NCBI RefSeq assembly: GCF_010500215.1
Contig: NZ_JAAGOY010000007.1
Coordinates: forward strand, 900,501-964,500
Reading direction: 5' to 3'
Length of the DNA: 64,000 nt
DNA from: Aliiroseovarius sp. PrR006
GTDB taxonomy: Bacteria > Pseudomonadota > Alphaproteobacteria > Rhodobacterales > Rhodobacteraceae
The position numbers and the translations under genes were made by a program. The first letter of the stretch is position 1. Each line of letters begins with the position of its first letter. The notes below the pieces were generated by a model. It did not search any database. It had not been told where the DNA came from and was given only the letters and a program-made list of their open reading frames with translations. This document shows, piece after piece, positions 8,141-17,215 of the stretch.

Positions 8141-10267
8141 TCAGACCTCGGCCAGTTCTTTGATCTGTTCCAGCGGGCCGCGATCGGTTTCCGCATCCGC
8201 AGTCAGAACGTAGACGCCAGTGTCGTGCAGGTTCACGGTCCAGCCGGGCTCGACCACGATGGTGGTCGTGACCTCTTCGATCACGGCAGGACCATGCAGC
8301 GTGTCCCCGGCGCCCATCGCAGACCCGTCATAGACTGGTGTGTCCTGCGCGATGCCATCGGCATTGAACACCATCGGGCGGGTGTCCTTCAGGGTTTCGT
8401 GCGCCCCTTTGCCAGCAGCAATGGTCATGCGTTCAGGCTTGTCCACGTGACCGGCAATCGTGCTTTCCACGTTGACGATCTCGACCGCGTTATGCGGTTC
8501 GTCATAGGTGTACAGCTCTTTGTGACGGGCGTGGAACGCGGCCTTGATGTCTTCGATCGTGGCTTCCGTCACCTCGAACGGATCAATCTCGACCGTGCAT
8601 TCATGCACCTGACCGACATAACGCATATCAAGCGACCGACGGATCGAGATGCGGTCTTCTGAAAAACCGTCACCCGCCAAATCAACCCTGCCCCGCGCCT
8701 CGAGCGAGGTGAACAGATCGTCCAGTTTCTTTGCAGCAGCAGCCCCCTCAAGACGGATCGGCGCGGGCGCCATGTAGTTGTATTTGACGTCCGAAATGAT
8801 CTGCCCATAGGCGCATAGCCCCGAGGCCAGTTTCGAGATCAGAACCTTCGAGATCCCCATTTCACGCGCCAGTGCGGTGATATGCGCACCCGTGGCACCA
8901 CCAGCGCCCATCAGCACGAAATCACGCGGGTCGTAGCCCCGTTCGACCGACACCCGGCGGATGGCGTTGACCATGTTGTTGTTAACGATGGTGAACATGC
9001 CATAGGCGGCTTTTTCGACGGAAATGCCCAGCGGGTCGGCAAGGTTCGTCTTGATCGCGCCACGCGCCTTGTCGATGTCCAGTGGAAGACGCCCGCCGAC
9101 CAGCCCGTCTGCATTCAGATAGCCCAGCACAAGGTTGGCATCTGTCGTCGTCGGGTTCTCACCGCCCTGGCCATAGCAGGCAGGCCCAGGTTCCGATCCA
9201 GCCGATTGCGGCCCCATCTGCATCAGGCCCATCGAGTCGATCCAGCCGATCGACCCGCCACCCGCGCCCAAGGTTTCCACCTGGATCATCGGGATACCGA
9301 TACGATAGCGCAGGAAATCGATGTTCTTGTTGACGTTGGCCTGCCCGTCCTTGGTCAGGGTGATGTCAAACGAGGTGCCGCCCATGTCACAGGTGATGAT
9401 GTTTTTGTCACCCCAAGGCTCGGCCACGTCCAGTGCCGCTTGTGGTGCAGATGCCGGGCCAGAGTTGATTGCATAAACGGATTGATCCGACACCACTTTG
9501 CCCAGCGCCAGCCCGCCATTGGACTGGAAGTACCGCACCGGGTGCTGACTACCCAATTCACGGAAATAGGCGTCGATGGCTTCGACATAGCGTTGCAGGA
9601 TCGGCGCCAGATAGGCATTCACGATGGCGGTCGAGGTGCGGGTGTACTCGCGCACCTGCGGATACAGCTGGCTACCCACGGTCAGGCGCACATCGGGCAT
9701 CATCTCGCGGACGATCTCGGCGGCGCGGTTTTCGTGGTCGGGGTGCAGCACTGACCAGACAAAGCTGATCGCAACCGATTCAACGCCTTCAGCGATGAAG
9801 TAACGGCAGGCGTCGCGCACGTCTTCCTCGTTGATCGGTGTCTTCACCGACCCGTCTGAAATCACCCGTTCGCTGACACCTTTGCGCAGGTGGCGCGGCA
9901 CCAGCATGGTCGCGGGCGGATAGTCTGGGTCATAGCGATAGCCGTCTTCCTTGTGACCCAAGCGGATCTCGATCGAGTCCTCATGCCCCTTGGTGGCAAT
10001 CAGGCCGGTTTTGGCCCCGGTATGGGTGATCAGCGCGTTCAGACCGACCGTGGTACCGTTGATGCACAGGTCCGAGTTCGACACGATTTCCTGCGCCGTC
10101 AGCCCGGTTTCTTCAGTGATCAGAGCCAGACCATTCTTGATGGCCTTGGTCGGCTCGGTTGGGGTCGACAGAACCTTGAAGATCCGTGTCCCGCCCTTTT
10201 TGTCGGCAAGAATGAAGTCAGTGAATGTGCCGCCGGCGTCGATGCCCAGACGATATTGGGTTCGCAT
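8141..10267 (-). CDS. hyuA: Hydantoinase/oxoprolinase family subunit A
   Basis: A 708-residue HyuA-type protein. It opens with RLGIDAGGTFTDF, the actin-fold phosphate-binding motif typical of hydantoinase A/oxoprolinase. The central domain includes GGTSFDITL and a Gly-rich VETLGAGGGSIGWID stretch, and the C-terminal part is the usual beta-rich domain. With subunit B it hydrolyses a cyclic amide (hydantoin, N-methylhydantoin or 5-oxoproline) with ATP. The exact substrate cannot be read from the sequence; the related acetone carboxylases also share this fold but normally have a third, gamma subunit, which is absent here. AAAGGAACAATACT precedes the start. The two subunits are 26 bp apart. Confidence 0.88.
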   Translation of the reverse strand: MRTQYRLGIDAGGTFTDFILADKKGGTRIFKVLSTPTEPTKAIKNGLALITEETGLTAQEIVSNSDLCINGTTVGLNALITHTGAKTGLIATKGHEDSIEIRLGHKEDGYRYDPDYPPATMLVPRHLRKGVSERVISDGSVKTPINEEDVRDACRYFIAEGVESVAISFVWSVLHPDHENRAAEIVREMMPDVRLTVGSQLYPQVREYTRTSTAIVNAYLAPILQRYVEAIDAYFRELGSQHPVRYFQSNGGLALGKVVSDQSVYAINSGPASAPQAALDVAEPWGDKNIITCDMGGTSFDITLTKDGQANVNKNIDFLRYRIGIPMIQVETLGAGGGSIGWIDSMGLMQMGPQSAGSEPGPACYGQGGENPTTTDANLVLGYLNADGLVGGRLPLDIDKARGAIKTNLADPLGISVEKAAYGMFTIVNNNMVNAIRRVSVERGYDPRDFVLMGAGGATGAHITALAREMGISKVLISKLASGLCAYGQIISDVKYNYMAPAPIRLEGAAAAKKLDDLFTSLEARGRVDLAGDGFSEDRISIRRSLDMRYVGQVHECTVEIDPFEVTEATIEDIKAAFHARHKELYTYDEPHNAVEIVNVESTIAGHVDKPERMTIAAGKGAHETLKDTRPMVFNADGIAQDTPVYDGSAMGAGDTLHGPAVIEEVTTTIVVEPGWTVNLHDTGVYVLTADAETDRGPLEQIKELAEV

Positions 10268-10293
10268 AGTATTGTTCCTTTCAGTCAGGGGCT

Positions 10294-12045
10294 TCAGGCC
10301 GCGGCGCGGGCTTTGGCTGTGGCGTCTTCGTCGATGGAAAGTGTGTCGGCGTCGGCAATGATCACGCCGTAATCCAGCCGCGCGCCTTCGATGGACACGA
10401 GGCCATTGCGGACGTCCTCGACCACCTTCAGGGGATCGCGTTCAAACGGGTTGCCAAAGCCGCCACCGCCGGGGTTCAGGTTGGCGGCGATCTCGCCGGG
10501 TTTGATGGTTTCGATCACGTTGTCGGTGATGATCTGGGTTTCGCCATCGCGGGTGATCTCAAGACGGCCAACCTTCTTGTGGACCATTTCGGATTTTGCC
10601 CCGGCGGCCCCCATGGCCGGAATGCGGCGCCCTTCGCCGAAGGTGACCAGCGTCATGTCGGTGTCCAGCGGCTCGACCGCCCAGCGTGTGCCGGATCCGC
10701 CGCGGAACTTGCCCGCGCCACCGCTGTCCTCCATCAGCCCATATTCGTGGATGATGATCGGATAAGAGTGCTCGAGCATCTCAATGTCGCCCGAGGTCAG
10801 TGCGCCAAAACAGCACTCCGGTCCGCAGGCGTGCCAGCCATCTTGGCTTGCCGTGGCGCCCGCGCCTGAGATGATCGAGGCCAGCACCATAGTGACGTAT
10901 TCTTCGTCATGGCGGCTATCCCACCCGGCAATGTTACACCCGTTGGCATGGCCCCAGCTGGCAGACACTTTGTCAGGCGCGGCCTGTTCAAAGGCCAGCC
11001 GCACCGCGTCGGTCAGCGTTTCCATTGGCGTGGTGGTGCAGTTCATATGCGGCGCGGGCGACTGCGCGTTGCACAGGGTGCCCTTCTTGCCCATATCGAC
11101 CGTCACGTTGCGATACAGCCCTTCGTTATAGGGCGGCGGCAACTGGGCAAACATCATCAGGCCCAAGTAAACACCTGAGTAGCTGTTCCCCTCGTAAGAG
11201 TTGATGAAATACGGAATCTGCGGCGGGCTTTCGATCTCGATATGGCAGCTGTCACCGGTGATCGTCACCGCCGCGGTGATGTCGAAATCACCAAAGCCGT
11301 GACCTGCATCTTCCAGAATGGCGGTCCCCGAATAGGTACCGTCAGGCACCTGACTGATCAGGCCGTTCATATGGGCGTTGGCCATGTCCAGCAGTTCGGC
11401 AATGCATTCCTGCACCACGTCCTTGCCGTATTTGTCCATCAACGCAGTCAGGTTGCGCGCGCCAACCTGACACGCTCCGATCAGCGCATTGAAGTCGCCT
11501 TCCTGATCGCGCCGCGCGCGCATGTTGGTCAGCAGCATGTTCATGATGTCATCGCGCGGAACGCCCTTGTCCCACAGCTTGATCGGCGGAATGCGTAGCC
11601 CTTCGGCAAAGATCTCTTTGGCTTCGGGGTTGTAGCCCGCAGGCACCGGCCCGCCGATGTCCGTCAGGTGCCCCTTGCAGACCGTCCAGAACACCAGCTC
11701 GCCTTCATAGAACACCGGGTAATACATGCAGGTGTCGATGATGTGGCTGCCACCATAGGCGGGATCATTGTGTAGGATCAGGTCGCCTTCATGGATGTCA
11801 CCCTCGAAGAAATTGGCGACTGACTTCATCGCCGGGATCAACGATCCAAGGTGAATCGGAATATCCTGACCCTGCAAAATCATCTCGGGTGTGTGGTTGA
11901 ACAGCGCCGTAGAATAATCATGCGCCAAATTGAAAACCGAGCTGCGCGCGGTCTTTTCTAGGGCCAGCGTCATTTCGCGCTGAGTGGTTTCCAATACGCC
12001 GCGCACCACCGAAAGCGTGATGGGGTCAACTTGTCTATTAGCCAT
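10294..12045 (-). CDS. hyuB: Hydantoinase/oxoprolinase family subunit B
   Basis: A 583-residue HyuB-type protein, first gene of the leftward operon. Family features include DPITLSVVRGVLE at the start, the HNDPAYGGSHIIDT stretch near residue 110, and the C-terminal Gly-rich PGGGGFGNPFERDP. I start at 12045 because AAAGGA lies 8 bases upstream; a longer in-frame start at 12072 has no ribosome site. It pairs with subunit A for ATP-dependent opening of a cyclic amide in the cytoplasm. The divergent AraC-family gene across the 272-bp gap probably controls it. Confidence 0.9.
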   Translation of the reverse strand: MANRQVDPITLSVVRGVLETTQREMTLALEKTARSSVFNLAHDYSTALFNHTPEMILQGQDIPIHLGSLIPAMKSVANFFEGDIHEGDLILHNDPAYGGSHIIDTCMYYPVFYEGELVFWTVCKGHLTDIGGPVPAGYNPEAKEIFAEGLRIPPIKLWDKGVPRDDIMNMLLTNMRARRDQEGDFNALIGACQVGARNLTALMDKYGKDVVQECIAELLDMANAHMNGLISQVPDGTYSGTAILEDAGHGFGDFDITAAVTITGDSCHIEIESPPQIPYFINSYEGNSYSGVYLGLMMFAQLPPPYNEGLYRNVTVDMGKKGTLCNAQSPAPHMNCTTTPMETLTDAVRLAFEQAAPDKVSASWGHANGCNIAGWDSRHDEEYVTMVLASIISGAGATASQDGWHACGPECCFGALTSGDIEMLEHSYPIIIHEYGLMEDSGGAGKFRGGSGTRWAVEPLDTDMTLVTFGEGRRIPAMGAAGAKSEMVHKKVGRLEITRDGETQIITDNVIETIKPGEIAANLNPGGGGFGNPFERDPLKVVEDVRNGLVSIEGARLDYGVIIADADTLSIDEDATAKARAAA

Positions 12046-12181
12046 TCGTTCTGGTCCTTTGCATGGGCGCAAAGGGGCCGCCTGATGAGAGCATCTGACC
12101 TCTCGATCCGGCGTGCTCCTCCTGCACGTCGAACTTGTGATCCCAGCTTGTCGCGACTTGTCGGGATCGTCTTGACGCTAA

Positions 12182-12269
12182 GTGCAGAAGCGTTTGCAAC
12201 TTTGTGCAGAACAATTTGCCGCTCAGCGCAGAACCGTTTGCAGCAGAGTGCAGAACATCCAAATTCCTT
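12182..12269. repeat. Four 22-bp direct repeats between hyuB and the AraC-family gene
   Basis: Units begin at 12182, 12204, 12226 and 12248, an exact 22-bp period, or about two DNA turns. The shared core is GTGCAGAA followed by C and GTTTGCA: unit 1 GTGCAGAAGCGTTTGCAAC, unit 2 GTGCAGAACAATTTGCCGC, unit 3 GCGCAGAACCGTTTGCAGC, and unit 4 keeps only GTGCAGAACA. Same-face spacing of direct repeats fits binding sites for an AraC-family activator. They sit 137 bp from the hyuB start and 49 bp from the regulator start. Confidence 0.85.
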
Positions 12270-12317
12270 TGTTTTATAGGGAGGCTTGGCTATGGTCAGG
12301 CTTGGGAGGAGACGCAT

Positions 12318-13271
12318 ATGACCGCCGAGTTCACATTCTCGACGGCCACGACAGAGCCGCAGCACCGCTCCAGTAAATGGAACGCGGTGGTAAACGATGC
12401 GTATTTTCCACTGGAACTTCAGTTCCGTGATCCCATCCATTTCAATGGGCAGCTGAGCCGGATGTCGATGGGGCATGTCGGCCTGTCCCGGCTGACGTCT
12501 GATCCGCTGAGTTACGAGCGGCGGCGCGCACATATCCGTGAGGCGCGGGAAGAAGAGTATTTAATCACCCTGCCACGCGCGACATCGGTCGAGTTCCGCC
12601 AGTTGGGGCGCGAAGTGCGGTGCGATCCGGGCGGCTTCATCCTTGAACGCGGCGACGAGCCATATCGGTTTCTCTATGAAAACCCCAATGACCTGTTCGT
12701 CCTGAAGGTCGGGCGCAAAGCGCTGGAAGAGCGTGTGCGCCAACCCGACCGCTTTTGCGCAAAAGTGTTCAATGCAACCTCTGGCACGGCTGGCTTGTTC
12801 GCCTCGATGGTGGATCAGGCCCAGTCGAAGTTTGCGGATTTCGGAGCGGCTGCGGGTGAAACCGTGGGGCGCCAGCTTTTGGAACTGCTTGGGCTTGCCC
12901 TTGACGAGACGGTCGACGCAAGTTCAAGCAATCTCTCTGCAGTTCGCACCGCACATATTTCTCGGGTCGAGAAATTCATCCGCGAGAACCTGAAAAACCC
13001 GAACTTGTCCCCCGATCTGATCGCCGAAAGCTGCGGTATCTCGAAGCGCTATCTGCATGACCTGTTCAAGGATGTGAATGGCACGGTCAGTCAGCAAATA
13101 CGGGATCAGCGCCTGATCGCAGCGCGGGATCGTCTGGCCTCTGCGCCCGGGCTTCCGATCTCGGAAGTATCCTATCGTTTTGGCTTTTCAGATCAGGCGC
13201 AGTTCTCGCGTTTGTTCAAAACCAAGTTTGGGATTACGCCATCTGCCTTCAAAGCAGAGATCAGCGGATAG
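12318..13271 (+). CDS. AraC-family transcriptional regulator of the hydantoinase locus
   Basis: A 317-residue protein with an N-terminal AraC-binding-like domain (about 20-200, including FRDPIHFNGQLSRMS) and a C-terminal AraC double helix-turn-helix (about 215-315) with LIAESCGISKRYLHDLFK and ISEVSYRFGFSDQAQFSRLFK. GGAGGA lies 8 bases before 12318 and fixes the start; the frame is open back to 12204 but that would translate the repeat region. Divergent placement beside hyuB and the tandem repeats between them suggest that it controls both promoters, probably in response to the operon's substrate. Confidence 0.9.
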   Translation: MTAEFTFSTATTEPQHRSSKWNAVVNDAYFPLELQFRDPIHFNGQLSRMSMGHVGLSRLTSDPLSYERRRAHIREAREEEYLITLPRATSVEFRQLGREVRCDPGGFILERGDEPYRFLYENPNDLFVLKVGRKALEERVRQPDRFCAKVFNATSGTAGLFASMVDQAQSKFADFGAAAGETVGRQLLELLGLALDETVDASSSNLSAVRTAHISRVEKFIRENLKNPNLSPDLIAESCGISKRYLHDLFKDVNGTVSQQIRDQRLIAARDRLASAPGLPISEVSYRFGFSDQAQFSRLFKTKFGITPSAFKAEISG

Positions 13272-13390
13272 CTTTCCGGATCTCTGAAAGCGATCAGAAA
13301 AACCGATTGTTCGGGCTGTGGACCAAAGGCCAATCTTACCCTGAATAATCGCACGAATGCGCACAACGTCAGATCTGTTTTGGGAAGGGG

Positions 13391-13466
13391 TGGTGCCGCT
13401 GATAGGACTTGAACCTACGACCCCATCATTACGAATGACGTGCTCTACCAGCTGAGCTACAGCGGC
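13391..13466 (-). tRNA. tRNA-Thr (anticodon CGT)
   Basis: The minus strand folds as a complete cloverleaf: acceptor GCCGCTG/CAGCGGC, D arm GCTC-AGCTGGTA-GAGC, anticodon arm CGTCA-TTCGTAA-TGATG, T arm GTAGG-TTCAAGT-CCTAT, discriminator A and an encoded CCA. The anticodon loop reads TT-CGT-AA, giving tRNA-Thr for ACG codons. Total length with CCA is 76 nt. Confidence 0.95.
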
Positions 13467-13607
13467 CCACATGTTGCCGGGCGATTTCCGCCCCGCAGCG
13501 TTGGGGGTTTTAGACGCGACACGATCTTTGCGCAAGCGAAAACAATGCGTCTGATCTGACCGTCAGATTATCAGGCGACACCAAATTCGCGCCGCCCGAC
13601 TTGAGTG

Positions 13608-15083
13608 TTATGCGGCGGGTTTATCATCCGCCTCTTTCACGACTTCACCGTCCAGAACCGCAGGTTCGCCGCCCAGCTCTTCCGCATCCTCAACTTCGGC
13701 CACGGGGGCGTCGCCAACCACCAAGGGCAGCATCTCGGCGCCTGTCGGAACGGCGCCTTCAGCTTCGGGCGCTTGTTTCCATGCAAGCGTGTCAAACCCA
13801 TCGCAGTTGTTGCAGACCGGTAGCCACGCGGCATGTACGTGGTTGCAGCTTTCGCAGACCCACTGAGGTCCACGCGGTGCGGTCACGGCGCGGGCCAGCG
13901 TGGCGCGCACATCGTGGCCCGAGGCGCCCTCGCCCCGCTCAATCGCCGCCAGCAGCGTCAGCGCACGTTGGGTGGGCATCGCGTCCGGAAGATCGCCCAG
14001 CGCGGTGCGGGCGGCGGGATAATCCTCGGCTGTGATGTTCAGCTCGGCCAGCAGCATGCGGGTTTCCGGGTTGCCGTCTTGATGCTTAGTCAGGGCACGG
14101 AAGCGCTTGATCCGCTCGGCGGGCGTTTCGTCCGACGCAATATCAGCAAAGGCCGCGGCCAGATCCGGGTGGGGCTGCGCCGACCATGCTTTGACCAACA
14201 CGCGCGAGGCGTATTTCGGTTTGCCACCCGCAATGTACCCACGTGCGGCCATCACGGCAGCGGGGACCAAATCGGGCGACAGGCGGTTGGCTTCGATCGC
14301 AGCGACACGCGCTTCGATCGGGTTGCCTTCCTTCATCACACCCTTGGCTTCAGACAGAGCCAGAACCGCATCGCGGCGCTTGTGCACGTCACGCGGCAAG
14401 GCGCCGTATTTCAGCTTGGCCCCCAGCGTCTTGCGCGCACCGGCCCAGTCGTTGTTCTGCGCCTGAAGACCCAACAAAACGTCCTGCGTTTCCGCGTGGC
14501 GCGGCTTCAGCGCAAAGGCTTTCTCGGCCAGCTTCATCGCGGTCTCGGTGTCACCCTCTTCCAGCTTCTGCTTCATGATCCCGCGCACACCGACAAACTG
14601 TGTGCGTTCATCCTTCAACAGCCGCTTATAGACCTGAGCCGCCTTGCGCTTGTCGCCCGACATCTCGGCCGCTTGCGCAGTCAGCAGGTTGGTCAGCTCC
14701 GGGCGGCGCAGATACTTTTCAGCCCGGGCGGCTTTCGACATCGCGGTCGAGCTTTCGCCCGAGGCAATCGCCATCATGCCCTCGGCCAGCGCCTCGTAGC
14801 CCTTACGTTCACGCGAGCGGTCGAAATAGCGGGAAATCGCGGTTTCGTCGCCATTCACGAAGCGCACAAAGGCAACCAGCAGCCCAAACACGATCAGCGC
14901 CAGCCAAATCGCGATCACCAGAAGCACCCCGGCGATAACGGCCTGTAGGGGCTCCATGTTGAATTCAGTCCCGCCGATGGCAATGCGCACGCCACCTTCG
15001 GTTTCCATGAGGATCCCAGCGCCCACTGTCAAAAGTGCAATCGCTGCGATGAAAAGGACAATCTTAATCAAAGACCAAAGCAT
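13608..15083 (-). CDS. hemY: HemY-like membrane protein of the heme cluster
   Basis: A 491-residue inner membrane protein. The N-terminal HemY_N region has two membrane segments (about 5-25 and 45-72), followed by TPR-like helical repeats to about residue 400. It has a C-terminal zinc-ribbon-like pair of cysteine knuckles (CESC...CNNC) and an acidic tail. HemY family proteins stand next to hemD and are linked to late heme synthesis, though their biochemical role is not settled; this is not the protoporphyrinogen oxidase also called HemY in Bacillus. It lies 10 bp after the mitofilin-like gene. The cysteine pairs are a feature of the tail and suggest metal binding. Confidence 0.88.
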   Translation of the reverse strand: MLWSLIKIVLFIAAIALLTVGAGILMETEGGVRIAIGGTEFNMEPLQAVIAGVLLVIAIWLALIVFGLLVAFVRFVNGDETAISRYFDRSRERKGYEALAEGMMAIASGESSTAMSKAARAEKYLRRPELTNLLTAQAAEMSGDKRKAAQVYKRLLKDERTQFVGVRGIMKQKLEEGDTETAMKLAEKAFALKPRHAETQDVLLGLQAQNNDWAGARKTLGAKLKYGALPRDVHKRRDAVLALSEAKGVMKEGNPIEARVAAIEANRLSPDLVPAAVMAARGYIAGGKPKYASRVLVKAWSAQPHPDLAAAFADIASDETPAERIKRFRALTKHQDGNPETRMLLAELNITAEDYPAARTALGDLPDAMPTQRALTLLAAIERGEGASGHDVRATLARAVTAPRGPQWVCESCNHVHAAWLPVCNNCDGFDTLAWKQAPEAEGAVPTGAEMLPLVVGDAPVAEVEDAEELGGEPAVLDGEVVKEADDKPAA

Positions 15084-15093
15084 CGGCGGTTCC

Positions 15094-16368
15094 TCAGTTC
15101 GTGTTCATTTGCTGGGACAGATCGGCTGCTGCGGCCAAGGCATCGCGGCGCTGCGTAGCACTTGCGATCCACGGGGCCAGCGCTGGCTGTCCGGCGTCGG
15201 GCATCGCGGCCAGTTCCGTCAACGCGGTGTCCAGCTGCCCAGCTTTCAATGCCGCTTCGGCGCGCGACAGGATGGCGTCAGGATCGTCGCCCTCTTTCGG
15301 TTCCAACGACCGGGTGCCCAACTGGGTGCGGAAGAATGCAGACACCCGATCCATTTCGCCCGCTTCCACAGCGGCGCGGATGGATGCATCCAGTGACGCG
15401 CGCGCAGCTTCCGGGAAGCTGGACTGGAGCGTTTGTTGGGTAGCGACACCATCTGCCGCAATAGCCGACAGCGCGTCCGGCGCGGCAAGGCCTGCATTCT
15501 CGGTCAGATCAAACAACGCGTCCCCAAAGGGCTGGCCGGTTTCAAGCGCCGCATGCACCCGCGCCATTGCGGCGCGTGCAGCCGCCGCACGTGCGGTTTC
15601 AGCAGCGGAAACTTCCAACGTCTGCGCGTCTTCTTTTTGGCTGGTGATGCGCGCAAGCTCGGTGTCCAGCATCTGGCGCATCTGCTGCAATTCACGCTCA
15701 TACGCAGCCGCAGCAGCCGCAGCCGCTTCCATGCCCGAACCCTGAGGCAGTTTCTCGACTGTGTGAATACGGTTCTCAAGCTCGTCCAGCTTGGCGGTCA
15801 TGCCGTCAAGCTGCGTGCGCAACTGGTCCATCGTGCCTGCGGTCTCGTCCCGCAGCCGATCCAGCCCATCATCCGCGGCCAAAGCGCTCAGGCTGTCGCC
15901 CTGCGCGGCTGTGTTGCTTTCCAGACCTGCAATCCGGTCCTGAAGCGCGGCCATCTCGGCGACCATCGGGTCCTCAGAAGGCTGCCCAAACGGCCATTGA
16001 TCGGGGAAGCGCGCGGCGCCAAATCCGATGGCAGCGGCGACTGCGCCGCCCAGAAGCAGTAGCACAAAGCCGGACCCGCTTTTCTTGGGGGCTGCGGAAA
16101 CAGGGGTTGGGGTGGGCTCTGCCGGGGCTTCAACTTCTTCAGGAGCCTCCTCAGCGGTATCTTCTTCTTTCGGCGGTTCTTCGCCATCAGCCGCCTCGAC
16201 GTCATCGGTTCCCGCAGTTTCATCCTGCTCGGACTCCGGTTCGCTCACGTCCTCGGTCGGGTTGTCAGGAGTCGTATCCTGTTCCTCGTCCAGCTTGGTT
16301 TCTTCAACGACAACGGCGTCTTCCACCGTTTCCGCCTTTGCCTTGGCTGTTTTCGGAGACTTGGCCAA
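15094..16368 (-). CDS. Mitofilin (Mic60)-like inner membrane protein
   Basis: A 424-residue protein with a cytoplasmic acidic, Pro- and Glu-rich N-terminal part (residues 1-95), one membrane segment (about 97-116, SGFVLLLLGGAVAAAIGFGA), a long coiled coil (about 130-260) and a C-terminal helical mitofilin signature. This matches the alphaproteobacterial Mic60 family, which bends membranes and is encoded next to heme genes. The start is a TTG at 16368 with GAGGGG 9 bases upstream. It lies between hemD and hemY with short gaps, so it is probably in one operon with them. Confidence 0.85.
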   Translation of the reverse strand: MAKSPKTAKAKAETVEDAVVVEETKLDEEQDTTPDNPTEDVSEPESEQDETAGTDDVEAADGEEPPKEEDTAEEAPEEVEAPAEPTPTPVSAAPKKSGSGFVLLLLGGAVAAAIGFGAARFPDQWPFGQPSEDPMVAEMAALQDRIAGLESNTAAQGDSLSALAADDGLDRLRDETAGTMDQLRTQLDGMTAKLDELENRIHTVEKLPQGSGMEAAAAAAAAYERELQQMRQMLDTELARITSQKEDAQTLEVSAAETARAAAARAAMARVHAALETGQPFGDALFDLTENAGLAAPDALSAIAADGVATQQTLQSSFPEAARASLDASIRAAVEAGEMDRVSAFFRTQLGTRSLEPKEGDDPDAILSRAEAALKAGQLDTALTELAAMPDAGQPALAPWIASATQRRDALAAAADLSQQMNTN

Positions 16369-16443
16369 TATAACGAACCCCTCGAATCTTGCTCTAAAAT
16401 GCTGCAGCTGCGTAGAACAGCCTATCGCTTGCCTTGTTACTGC

Positions 16444-17136
16444 TCAAGCGACGTGACCGCCCAATGCTGCGACAATCCCGCTCACCATCGCATCACCCGT
16501 AGGGGTATCGGCGATTTTTGCAGTGTTGCCGGTGGTCGCATGCCATTCCGCTGCAACCGCATCGCTCATACCAATTACGTGGAGGTGCCGGCCCGGTTTC
16601 GCAATGGCTTCCCCAACCAAACGCGCCGAACGGGGTGAAAAAAGGGGAAGCAGGGCGGGGTCTTCCCCTTCCAATGCGGCGCACGCCTGTTCGCTCAGGG
16701 GCTGCGCTTCCTGCGCATAGACCTGATGATCGCGACACGACAGCCCCGCCGCAGTCAAACGGGCCGAGATATCGACCGCTTTGTGCGAGCCGCAGAGATG
16801 TACATAGTCGGCAGGCCGTGTGCTCAAATCCTGCAAAAGCGCTTCTGCATTTATCGCGACGGTCTGAATCTGCGCACCTTGCGCCTGTGCCGCTTCAGCT
16901 GTGCGACTACCGACGCAATGGGCGGTGATGCCGGTCAAGTCCCCACGCACTGCATGTTCCGAAGTCAAGATGACCTCAACCTCAGTCAGCTCGGGCCACA
17001 CTCCAACAGGCTGAATCTGCAAAATCGGCGAGATGACATGCGGCACGTCCCGCCCCATTGCCGCTTCGACTTGCATCAAAAACCGGTGCGCCGCCGCCTC
17101 TGGGCGCGTCAGGACAAGGATCGGGAGCTTGGACAT
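16444..17136 (-). CDS. hemD: Uroporphyrinogen-III synthase
   Basis: A 230-residue enzyme of the HemD fold that closes hydroxymethylbilane to uroporphyrinogen III in heme synthesis. It begins LPILVLTRPEAAAHRF, has the usual TSEHAVRG motif near residue 60 and ends in a region with IGMSDAVAAEW. HemD is poorly conserved, so the call rests on these motifs and on the neighbouring mitofilin-like and hemY genes. A divergent tsaD gene begins 79 bp away, so the promoters must share that short gap. Confidence 0.88.
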   Translation of the reverse strand: MSKLPILVLTRPEAAAHRFLMQVEAAMGRDVPHVISPILQIQPVGVWPELTEVEVILTSEHAVRGDLTGITAHCVGSRTAEAAQAQGAQIQTVAINAEALLQDLSTRPADYVHLCGSHKAVDISARLTAAGLSCRDHQVYAQEAQPLSEQACAALEGEDPALLPLFSPRSARLVGEAIAKPGRHLHVIGMSDAVAAEWHATTGNTAKIADTPTGDAMVSGIVAALGGHVA

Positions 17137-17215
17137 ATAAAGAGGCCGGGATTGTCTGCGAACTATCTAGGTGTTACCCCCAACCGACCCGTTCCCGCAA
17201 CAGATCGCAAGAGCA

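Noticed and set aside
10267-10294. Acetone carboxylase as an alternative identity for the HyuA/HyuB pair
   Set aside because: No small gamma subunit gene is present and the operon has a transporter, so hydantoinase/oxoprolinase is more likely.
12204-12317. Longer start for the AraC-family regulator
   Set aside because: It would translate the 22-bp repeat region, and a strong GGAGGA lies directly before 12318.
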